DNA from: Ostrinia nubilalis
Taxonomy: Eukaryota > Arthropoda > Insecta > Lepidoptera > Crambidae
Length of the DNA stretch: 64,000 nt
Assembly: GCF_963855985.1 (NCBI RefSeq)
Contig: NC_087117.1
Coordinates: 3,297,001 to 3,361,000, forward strand
Reading direction: 5' to 3'
Part shown: piece by piece, positions 22,401 through 34,400 of the stretch
Numbering within the stretch: the first letter of the stretch is position 1
Layout of the letters: each line of letters opens with the position of its first letter
Program-made: the position numbers and the translations under genes
Notes under the pieces: model-generated
Told to the model about the DNA's origin: nothing
Seen by the model: the letters and a program-made list of their open reading frames with translations, nothing else
Database searches by the model: none

Positions 22401-25400
22401 GAAACCGGTATAATATTATTCCTATATCCGTAACCGTATCCTTAACCGAAACTACATATCCATAACATCCCTAGTCTCCATTGCAAGAGTACGGAAGCTG
22501 GAAACATTCAATACAATATTTGACTCCACCAATCAATTGATGTACTTTTTAAAACTGTCAAAACTAGTCTCTCCTATAGATTTTGTATGGCAATACAAGC
22601 CAATCATCACGTCACTATTTTGTCAACTCAAACTATCTTTTTCAATTACAAAGCAACCATAAATCTTAATTTATATGTGAAAATTGGTTAAGTTTTTAAG
22701 GCCAGATTGAAGTGTCTTTTAAAAATAAGTGTTTTATAATTACTAGTGTAGTGTCAAAATACCTTTTTTTGGATAAATCCATTTTATTCCGTAAACTAAC
22801 ATTGATACCGTTTGAAAGAGCTCGTGAAGCACTTTCAGGATCAGTTACTAGTTTTTCGATATCTTGTTAATAGTTTAGAAATAATCGAGAGAGATCACTT
22901 ATTGTTTCCACCCTGTAGTTTTCGTGATGAGTGTGTCATTTCATCATATTTTGTGAGCCAAATCTATACCATCTATACTAATATTATAAATGTGAAAGTT
23001 AATCTGTCTGTCTGTCTGTCTCGCTTTCACGCCTAAACTACTGAACCGATTTTGATGTTTGGCATGGAGATAGTTTGAGTCCCAAGAAAGGACGTAGGAT
23101 AGTTTTTATCCCGGTTTTTGACACAGGGACGCGCGCGATAATTTTTTTTTGTGACAGACAAAATAAGACGGGCGGAAATCTAGTAAAAATATTTCTAATC
23201 TATTCTATGAATAACTTTGTTTGTACACCACAGGCCATGCAACACCCACAAATCAACACGGTGGTGATCATCGCCGAGGGAATTCCTGAGAACATGACCA
23301 GAAAGATCATCAAGGTCGCCGACGCGAGAGGGGTGAGTCCTTTAAAGCCTTCTTTCAACCTTAAGGACGTAGCACACTTATCGACCCGCAAAGGGATCGT
23401 AACCGTATCAACTCGGGGCGGTTAGTATTCTTTGTATAAAACTTTTTTTTTAAGGAACGCGCGCTGGTAGCTTGAAGAGCTTTACCAGTCTTATTTCTTT
23501 CCAAAATGGACCAAGAATTTTGCTTACGATAGCTTCTCTATCCTTCATTATAAGCTAGTTTCCTAAAAAAAGACTAGTCCGTGAATTATATTATCAAATA
23601 ATATTAGACACGTATATTTTTATTTGTCAATCATACAAGTAATTACGATGCGGTGAAGTTCCACGTGACGTCACAAAGCACGCTTTTCAGCACGTCCTGA
23701 CGTCACGGGCCTCTTCTTTTGAACTTTGCGCGCTTATCTATTTCAATTTTCATTATTTAAAAAAAAATTAAAATCACGTGTCCAGTATTTTTGATTAGTT
23801 AACCGACGGACTAATTCAAACTCTTGCTTTTTTTACCCAGAAAACATCCCTATTCTATGTGTATTTATTGACGTTTCCCTATCCAGGTAAACATCATAGG
23901 CCCCGCCACAGTAGGTGGTATCAAACCTGGCTGCTTCAAGATCGGAAACACCGCTGGAATGATTGACAACATTGTTGACAGCAAGCTGTATCGCGCTGGC
24001 AGGTTAGTTTAATTTGATTTTAACAATGGAAATAAGTAACACCTGAAATGTTCATTTGTCACCAACCCCTACTGTTCCCAATGGTGTCGTAAGAGGTGAC
24101 TTAGGGACTACACATCAAACAGAGAACGGGCAGCAGCGCTCTCTGAAAAACATCAATCTTTTAAACTGCGATATCCAACTCGCCTGCCAAGCGTGGGGAT
24201 TATGGCAAAACCCTCCACTATAGTGGAGGAGGCTCATAGTCCAGCAGTGGACTGTAAAGGACTGTTGATGATGATGATTATGATGAAATGTTTAGATTGT
24301 TGTAAATTAAAAGTTAGATATTTTATGTTGCAAAATATTTATGAAATGAAATAATGCGTGAACACAAATAATACCTATTCAACAAAAAAATAATCGTTCA
24401 AATTGGTTCATAATCGGCGGAGATATTGCGTATAAAAAAGTTCATCCCCAATTTTCCACCCTTGGGGGTGAAATATTTTCTTCAAATTCGCATGAAACCA
24501 CCCTTTTGATAATACCTATTCAACAAAAAAATTATCGTTCAAATTGGTTTATAATCGGCGGAGATATTGCGTATAAAGAAGTTCATCCCCAATTTTCCAC
24601 CCTTGGGGGTTGTTTTTTTTATTATTAAATTTAAATGGGACCACCCTTGAGTCACTTGACCACCTATACGCCGAAAAAAGATTTGTTCAAATCGGTTCAT
24701 AATTGGCGGAGTTATCGCGTAACAAACATAGAAAAAAAAAACATACGGGTCGAATTGAGAACCTCCTCCTTTTTTTGAAGTCGGTTGATAAAATAAAAAG
24801 GCAATCCCTTACAAAGTTACAGTACAATATACATCTATCATGGCCAGAGGTGCAATTGTTTATGGCAATCGTATTCATTTGACAGACAGTACGATAAAGT
24901 CTGTATCAAAGCGTTTGCCAGATTATAGCGTACGTTTTGAACTGTCAAATAAATACGATTGTTTTACACAATTCCACTTCAGTTTTCTGTCTTTTTAAAT
25001 GAACGAAACCTCAAACTTAGCCAAGCAACCATACTCAAAGATTACATTTTAAGTTTATATTTTACTTTCAGTGTGGCGTACGTGTCCCGTTCAGGAGGCA
25101 TGAGCAACGAACTCAATAACATCCTGTCCAAACACGCCGACGGTGTCTGTGAAGGTGTGGCCATCGGCGGAGACAGATACCCGGGCTCCACGTTCATTGA
25201 CCACCTGCTCAGGTGAGAAAGAGATTATCTGTAGTTCGGTCAACTAGAGTTGAGGCCACAAACACCAACAAAGATTGTATACGCTATCTGCGCGAGTCTC
25301 GGTGGGGCAGATACCCGGGCTCCACGTTCATTGACCACTTGCTCAGGTAAGTTTTATTACAAACTCAATTTTTATGAACCTTAAGACAAAAGAATAAAGT

Positions 25401-28400
25401 GCAAAATGTGGTGGGAACTATTCCCACTACAACATATTCAAAATATGGTGGGAAATATATTCCCACTGCAATGAACATAATTCATTGATCACTGCTCAAG
25501 TAAGAGAGAGATTATTCATTTATAGCTCGCCCAACGAGAGTTGAGGCCATCAACACCAGCAAAGTCGGACTGGTTGTCAGTCTTCAGTTGTCAGCTTTCT
25601 GTCTCGCTTGCAGAAATATAACAAGAGCGAGGTAGCTATAGGTCTCCCATACCTCAGGCACTGACTAAGTTAAACGCTATGTCTATAGTGCATTCGATAG
25701 TTGAATGTGTATTTTTCGTGTTCTGTATTCAAATATTCAAATACTACATCAGTGTGAGTCTCTGAGCCTCAAGTTTCTTTGAGCGAGCCATAACCATGAG
25801 CAGCGAACAAAAGTCTTAAACATAAGCTTGAGTGACGAACTCAACAACATCCTGTCCAAACACGCCGACGGTGTCTGTGAAGGTGTAGCCATAGGCGGAG
25901 ACCTTGGACGAATAAACCACTGGACACGAAACCTACAAGATTTCTAAGGAAACACGATCAACCACTTTTTGCGGGGGGAGAGGTTTGACAATTGTCAAAT
26001 AATGACATTTAGTGCTGGGAAAAGATCGTAAATTTTTATCGATAGTTATGTAAATGAATGAATGAATGAACCTAACGAGATAAATGAATTATGGACAGTG
26101 GCGGCGTAGCATGGGTCGGCACCCGGGGCGATCACCCCCCCCCCCCCCCCCCCCCCCCCGTCACAAGTCCTATGACACCCCCTGGTACCCCCCCAGGATT
26201 TTGGGGTTACCTACCGATTCGAAGATTGGACATAGACCGCAGATTTGCCATGCAGATGTGCCAGTGAGTACTAATCTGCGCGACTTGTGTCACCCCCTGA
26301 TGCTTGGCACCCGGGGCGGACCGCCCCCACCGCCCCCCCCTTACGCCGCTACTGATTATGGATTGATTTAATATTGAAAGTTTCTTTAATTGAAAGACTA
26401 TAATTAATTATTGTATCGTGTTTATTATAGTGCCATTGGTAAATCATAGGTACAAATAATATTACAAATTATTCATATAGGTAGGTAACTAGGTGAAATA
26501 TTTTTTTGCTGTGTTATCATTATCAAATTCGTAAAACAATAAACAAGTAATATTCTGTTACGATCGACTGCTAACTAGCTTTTGGTCTCAACAAAAAATG
26601 TTATAATCTGTCTCACGTCACGGACAAAAGTTTCATCAATAGCCTATTTCTATACATTTCATGAAACACAATTTGATAACATTATGACAATGTATTGCTT
26701 TGTAGCGCTTGCAGTACGGATGCACTATCTGAGATTATTTAATTCTTATCTAATGTTGTTGATATTCTTATGTTTAGGTCATTCGAGAAGACACCTCCCA
26801 GTACTTATTTCGGTTTTGAAGACGTCGGTATATCCTAACTTCATTGATTCCAGAGCAATTTCGCGTTTCCGCTGTAAGCTGGATATTATCTTTGGTCGAA
26901 GATGTGTACACAGGGTACCCCTAGATGTAAAGCAACTAGCTACCCTAATTTTTTTTTTTTTTTTCAAAATTTTATCTTACTGTTTTATCGGCGTGATTAA
27001 TATACATACCTCCACAAAATTACAGCTCTCTAGTGCCAATAGTATCCAAGCAAAACCTCGGACAGACAGACATAGCAAAACTATAAGGGTTCCTTGTCAG
27101 GACTACGGAACCCTAAAAAAGGTAGCCCTTTAGGGCACTTTATATGTCTCCTTATCTTTTGAGCCCTACCAGTTACACAATTTGAACCATAAATGTTTTG
27201 TGTCTACTGATATTTTGGTGAATTAGTTGACTTTTAAGATAAAATATCTAATAAAATTTGTTAATGATTGTACTTACAAATTTAGGCAAATTCAATGTAG
27301 GTATAGAATCTTTGTGCAGTTTTCTCTGTTTCGTAGAATTGGCATTGTAGCATTCTTCCGCAAAATGAATGCTACAAATGCAGTGGTTTTTAGTTGGAAT
27401 CCACGTATTTTGTGTTCTGACTGCCTCTATCCACTTTCTCCTTCTATTTGGATCCACTGGAAATCTAAAATTAATTTGAATAATTTCAGTTTCAGTTTGT
27501 TTGGTATATCGATAAACTTATCGACATTTTTCAAGCCCTTTACGTCATAAAAAATGAGATGTGAATGAATGAATGAAACCTATAATCCAACCAAATTAAA
27601 TATGCTACATGTTTTAAGCATTTACATGTACAATGAGTACTTTTTAAAATGACGTAATCATATTTTGTTTACATATCAAATTTTATTTATTTTACGAAAA
27701 AATAGCTACTATAATAGATTTAAAATGTACTTACGCGTGATAAGAAACATTTCTTGTGTGACCGGAATAATTTTTGCAATAAAGTACGGCGCATTTACCC
27801 ATTATTCGTGATATTTTTACTCTTCGAGAGCTCGCGTCATACTGACAAAGTGACAACCTGACAACATTTACCATGGCTAATTTAGCCTTGGCAAGTGCTA
27901 GCGGGGTAAAGACGAAAACGTCACTCGTTACGCGTCCAGTGGTTTATTCGTCCAAGGCGGAGACAGATACTCGGGCTCCACGTTTATTGACCACTTGCTC
28001 AGGTGAGACAGATCAAAATATGGTGGGAAATGTATTCCCACTGCGACAAACATAATTAATTGATAACCTGTTCAGGGAAGACAGTTCAAAATGTGGTGGG
28101 AACTATATTCCCACTACAACATATTCAAAACATGGTGGGGAATATATTCCCACTGCAACAAACATAATTAATTGACCACCTGCTCTGGTAAGACAGTTTA
28201 AATTATGGTGGGAAATATATTCCCACTGCAATGAGCATAATTCATTGATCACCTGCTCAGGTAAGAGTGTACTTATATTCACAAAAGGAAGAAAGGTACA
28301 GAAAAATCAGTCCCTACTGAGAATCTAACCTTTGAGTCTAAAGATGTACTTACCACTGGTCTTCAGAGGCGGTTTTATTCAGAATTTTTTTCATAAGCAT

Positions 28401-31400
28401 AATATTTCTTCGCTCCATATCTAAATTTTCGATCTGATTTGATTTCGAAATTAAAGCTGTCACATTTATAAACTCGTATAACCGTAAGGTGCCATTTAAA
28501 ATGTTTTATTAATTTGACAATGTTTCGCAGATTCGAAGCGGACCCGAACGTAAAAATGCTGGTTCTCTTGGGCGAAGTGGGTGGAGTCGAGGAATACCAC
28601 GTGTGCAAGGCCATCCGCGACGGACTCATCAAGAAGCCCATGGTCGCCTGGTGCATAGGAACTTGCTCAGGTGAGCGATGATGACTCAATTATAGTCTAG
28701 CGGTTATCACAGTCAGTGCCTAGTATGGGAGCGGTACAGGATGAGTGACATTAGAGCCTATAAATCTAAAAGAGATCTGAAGTCTCGCTGACGATTTAAA
28801 AACATCAGGATAGGTTATGTGGGTTATGTTTCGTTGCATCACGCATTTTTCCCACAGTGTTGCTGCTAGTGACATCTCGCTCACTCAGTCCTTTGTTGCT
28901 CTATTCATATTCATTTATTCACTTCGCAATGTTACAGAAGTTCCAACAATAAGGGGTAGTACAAGATGTTCAAAATGTTAAATTGCTACCTCCTAGAGCA
29001 TTGGTTCCCAAAGTGGGGGGCGCAAAGACCTTTAAAGGGGGGCGCGGCCCATCTGTAAGAAACCTGCGACCGCTGAGAGAATGCATTCCAGACTGCTCGA
29101 TACGACCAATAAATAATCTTGACTGGAGGAGGGGGGGCGCGAAATTTTTTGTATGGTCGAAAGGGGGCGCGTCTCAAATAAGTTTGCGAACCAATGTCCT
29201 AGAGGTATATGTGATTTTTAAACAATAAAATTCATCGATAAAATAAAAATAGAACTTTCAGTTCTCTATTCCGCTAGGTATATAAGCTTTATGACTCTCT
29301 TTCTCGTCCTTCCAGACATAGGTTTTTAAAAACAAAAGCATTCACTAAATTTATAATGCCAAGGCGAAAGATGTGGGAAATTAACCCTTAACAACACATC
29401 AAAACGCCACCGATTTTCGATCTTATAACCACTGACTAAGCTTCATATTCCTTCCAGACATGTTCACATCGGAGGTCCAATTCGGACACGCGGGTTCGAT
29501 CGCGGGCTCAGCTCTCGAGAAGGCAGTCGCCAAGAATGCTGGCTTCAAGGCTTACGGGGTCACCGTGCCTGATTCGTTTGACAGCTTGGGAGACGCGGTT
29601 CACAAGTTAGTATATAGCAGAATACTTAATTAAATGATTTATTAGTGTGTAGACCATCTTTACTGCACATAACACACAGAACACAGACAAGTTTTTAAGT
29701 TCTAGCACAGAATAATAATAAGTACTACGTACAGAAGTTTTACTTCGCGAAGGTATTTAAAAAAATGTAAGCTCAATGTCATTAACAATATGGTGTAATT
29801 TAGCCTGTCTCAAGAGTCAAGCACCATTTTGTTGACAAACGTCAGTGATCGGCACTGCGCCGAAGCTATAGGGCTGACTTCGGTAAAATGATGTGACGTG
29901 AGGTGCCAAACTGCGGAAAATGGCGGAGGAAATACATGATTTAGCATGAATTATCATGAATAATATTAACTATATATTTACCTCTCAGTGTCTTGAGGCA
30001 ACTTAAAAAAGTACATTCTGTGTTTTTATTATTATTTAGGCAGTTAAATACTGCACAGTATTTAGTACACCATTTTCTTTATTTTCTTCCATCATACACA
30101 AGAATACGCGTGCGTGAGTCAATGTTCGCTCGTATGTGAGGCCTTGTCGAACAGTATCCTGTAGGTGGGCCATCGTGCGTGTTTTGTTTTCGATGTAAAC
30201 TCGCGGAGATGAACAGGCCTGGTTCTAGTCTAGTTAATATGTCTGTTTAATACAGACAGCCCTCCGCCTAGGCCAGTCTTTCCCAAAGTGGGCGATAACG
30301 CCCCCTTGTGGGCGCTGCAGGCTTAAAGGGGGGCGGTAAGAGACCCAGAAAAAAAATCGGGACGTTGTGTAGAGGCTTGGGAGGCGTCATCTACTAGGAG
30401 GACTCTTAGACATCGACTGAGCTCGACTTTTGACTACAAAAATGGGGGACGCTAAAAAATAATTTATTCTCAAAGTGGGCAGTAGACTAAATAAGTTTGG
30501 GAAACACTGGCCTAAACCCTAGCTCAAATACATATCTTACGCTATCTTATTCCCTCACATAGTGTCATACTTGATTTATTTATGTATGCGGGAAACAAAT
30601 AATTTTGATAGACATAGTTAAAGCAAATAAACAAATTAATGTCAAATACCTGCCATGTTATGCATAAAAAAAAAATAACTTCCTGGATTGTGAAGAAAAA
30701 TAAATTTATATCTATGAAAGCGAAAGGTCACTGATTGACTGACTGACTGACTCACTCACTCATCACGAAATCTCAGAAACTACAAGTGCTAGGTCTCAAA
30801 TTTTGGGGGTTCCGTTTAGAACGTAGGTGCTCACTGAGAACGGATTTTACGAAACTCCACCCCTAAGGAGGTAAAACGGGATCCACGCGTACAAAATCGC
30901 GGGCGGGCGCTAATTATAAAATTATTTATTTATACACACGTCCTAAATATAGCATTCCCTAACATTTGATCCCCAGAGAATTAACTTCTTAACGGTCTTT
31001 TAGTAGTATAGTAACTTGCAATTTTATTGTTTCTCCAGGGTGTACCAAAAACTGGTGGATGCGGGCAAGATCATCGTGAAGGAGGAGGTGGAACCACCTA
31101 AGGTGCCAATGGACTACGACTGGGCGAGGGTAAGTTCATACATTTGATAAAGTACCTTTATTTAGTCTTAATAAGAGTGATTTTTCAACAAAATATAGTC
31201 AGATGTATGATTTTACAACTAGACTAGCTTTGACTTATTTATCAGTTCTTATTTATGTCTTAAGAGTACTAATTTACTTCGAAAGGTACTAAATTTCCAA
31301 CGGTACTTATTTCTTTCTAAGAGTACAATTTTGTTTCCAAGGGTACTAATTTATTTCTAAAAGGTACCAATTGTACTAAATTATTTCCATAAGTACTCAT

Positions 31401-34400
31401 TTATTTCCAAAAGTACTAATTCATTAGCAAGGGTACTAATTTATTACCAAAGGTACTATTGTTTTCCCAAGGGTACTAATTTATTTCCAAGGGTACCAAA
31501 TACTAATTTATTGTTTCCAAGAGTACTAATTCACCCCCAATGGTACTAATTTACTACCAAAGGGTACTAATTTATCTCCAATGGTACTAATTATTTATTT
31601 ATTTCTCCAGAAACTCGGCCTCATCCGCAAGCCAGCGGCGTTCATAAGCACCATCTGCGACGAGCGCGGCCAGGAGCTAAGCTACTGCGGCGTGCCCATC
31701 ACGCAGGTGCTGGAACGACAACTGGGTGTTGGAGGCACCATCAGTCTTCTCTGGTCAGTATCATTGATAGGTACTTATTTATTTCTAAGAGTACTAATTT
31801 ATTTTCAGCGGTACTAATTTAATTCGAAAGGTACTAATTTATTACCTAAGGTACTTAATTTTATTTCCAGCGGGACTTATTTACTTTGAAAAGTACTAAT
31901 TTATTCCCAAGGATACTTATTTATTTCTAAGAGTACAAATGCATTACCAATCAATTGGCCATATGAAGTTCACTGCTAGACACACGTCCGAAACTTCGTA
32001 GATTCTTCGCAATAAAAGGCAGAAGTAAAGATTAACAGAGCATTCTTTTGTTGCTAAAGCCCCGTCGCCGAGCACGTAGAATTTCGTCCAATGACCCCAA
32101 GCTACCCATTCTTATCGCTCGCGCGTAATTATATTGCTGTCGCTACTGTGCGACGGGCGGTCGCAGTGAGTGTGCGAGCGCGATAGCAACATAATTACGC
32201 GCGAGCGATAAGGATGGGTAGCTAGGGGTCATTGGACTCGGCGACTGGACTGTAGAGTGGAGATAGAATAAGCATTCGCGCGTTTGGTCTAAACCTGCCT
32301 TAACATTTTTTTAATCCTCCCCAGGTTCCAACGCGAGCTCCCAGAATGGGCTTGCAAGTTCTTTGAGCTGGTGCTCATCGTGACCGCGGACCACGGGCCG
32401 GCCGTGTCCGGCGCACACAACACCATGGTCACCGCGCGCGCTGGGAAGGACCTGATTTCGTCCGTCGTGTCCGGTCTACTGACCATTGTGAGTAGAAAAA
32501 TGTCTTAAATGTCAAAAATTACAGAATAACAACGTCAGAATCGCTGGCGCGAAATGCCAGATTCAGAATGAGATTCATAAAAAGAAGAATTCTTCAAATA
32601 TTGAATATGAATTTCAACCATCAGTTGATCCGTCTGCTCGTTTGCCTCCTGTTACATTAAAAAAATAGAATACCTTAGAATCGCAAAATGCCAGGTAGCG
32701 TAAAATTCTAGATTTGCTGACTGGCAGTTTAACAAAATGCTGAGTTCGCTATTCGCGTAATGAGAGATCCACAAAATGCTGCAAAAAACTTTTCTTGCTT
32801 TTTACTATCGATCTAGGCTTTATTAATCTAAGACTGAGTTGCTTCACCACACTTTAACCGTAACTATAACCGGTGTTTGGTATGGAATTGACAGACTTGA
32901 CGTTTGCTAAGTTAAAGCAAGATGGCGCAACCCAGCCTAAGCATTTAACGAGCATAACAAGTTCAAATTTTACATTGTTTTTGGACCTTAAGACAACTGA
33001 ATACAGTTAAAAAAATACGATGGGAACCATATTACCACTATCGTATAAAGTGTTAATAAATAAACACTTAACTAATTTGCACATATTTGTACACAGGGCG
33101 ACCGTTTCGGAGGTGCTTTAGACCGGGCGGCGCTAGACTTCTGTGCGGCTTACGACCGCGGCATCCATCCGCAAGAGTTCGTCAACGAGAAGCGAGCTAA
33201 AGGAGAGCTCATCATGGGCATTGGACACAGGTGCGTTGAACAATAACTTCTATGCAGTTGCGATAAGGTGTAGTTTCGTCCTACCTAGGCAGCGAGGCGT
33301 ACGACCTAGATAGGAGCAGAAGACAAACTACATACAAAGTGCGCACACAGACAACGCTCACCGACACTGTCGCGGTAAGTGTCACAAACCAGTCTATCAC
33401 GATGGCGAATTGGACAGGATTATCTCCAATAATCGCAAACCACTCTAAACCAGTTCTTCGATAATCTCAAACCAGTCTAAACCACTGCCGGGGGGCGAAT
33501 GTTGGACACGATATATTCAATAATCGCAAACCAGTCTAAAATAGTACGAGGCCGAATTGCAAACCACTCTAAACCAGTGTGATGGCGAGTCGCAAACCAC
33601 TCTAAACCAGTGTGATGGCCAATCGCAAACCAGTCTAAACCAGTGCGAGTGCTTTAGACGCGTCTATGTGTGCGTGTGATTGTCTTCTGTTACTGCCTGT
33701 TTTGTGGCACGACCGTGGCATCGAAGTTCATCAGTAGGTAGTAGTGTGGCTCTTGTGCAGTTGCAATAAGGTGTAGTTTCGGAGGTGCTTTAGACAGGGC
33801 GGCGCTAGACTTCTGTGCGGCGTACGACCGCGGCATCCACCCGCAAGAGTTCGTCAATGAGAAGCGAGCCAAGGGAGAGCTCATAATGGGCATTGGACAC
33901 AGGTATGAAGTCAAATTCGTTCGAGTCAGCCGAATGACGTCCACTGCTGGACAAAGGCCTCTCCCAAGGATTTCCTTAACGACCCGTCCGGGGTTCCCAT
34001 CTAGGTTCTTCCTGCGACTTTGACCAGATCGTCTGTCCACCTAGAGGCAGTCTGCGTAGTTGTAATAAGGTGCCATCTCGGCGACACTAAATACGAGGCT
34101 ATTCCCACCACTGCAACATTCGTATAGCCATGATAGCTTGACCGCCAATAATTTATCAGCCACAGCTGAATATAGGCCTCCCCCAATGACTTCCACATCG
34201 CACGGTTGGTAGCGGCCTGCATCCTGCGCCTTCCTGCTACCTTTATCAGGTCGTCGGTCCACCTTGTGGGTGGACGTCCCACGCTGCGTTTTCCGGTACG
34301 TGGCCTCCACTCCAGAACCTTGCTGCCCCATCGGCCGTCAGTTCTGAGTACTATATGCCCTGCCCATTGCCACTTCAGCTTGCTAACCCGCTGGGTTATG

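Noticed and set aside
23650..23705. cluster of GACGTCAC sites as a CRE enhancer in intron 14
   Set aside because: Three or so palindromic TGACGTCA-like sites can be seen, but the same motif occurs in several MITEs here and nothing else supports a regulatory role.
26084..26371. proline-rich open frame
   Set aside because: Produced by the poly-C tract of a hAT MITE.
26779..26967. minus-strand 62-aa frame as a further THAP exon
   Set aside because: It has no convincing acceptor (A-rich instead of pyrimidines) and overlaps a dispersed repeat.
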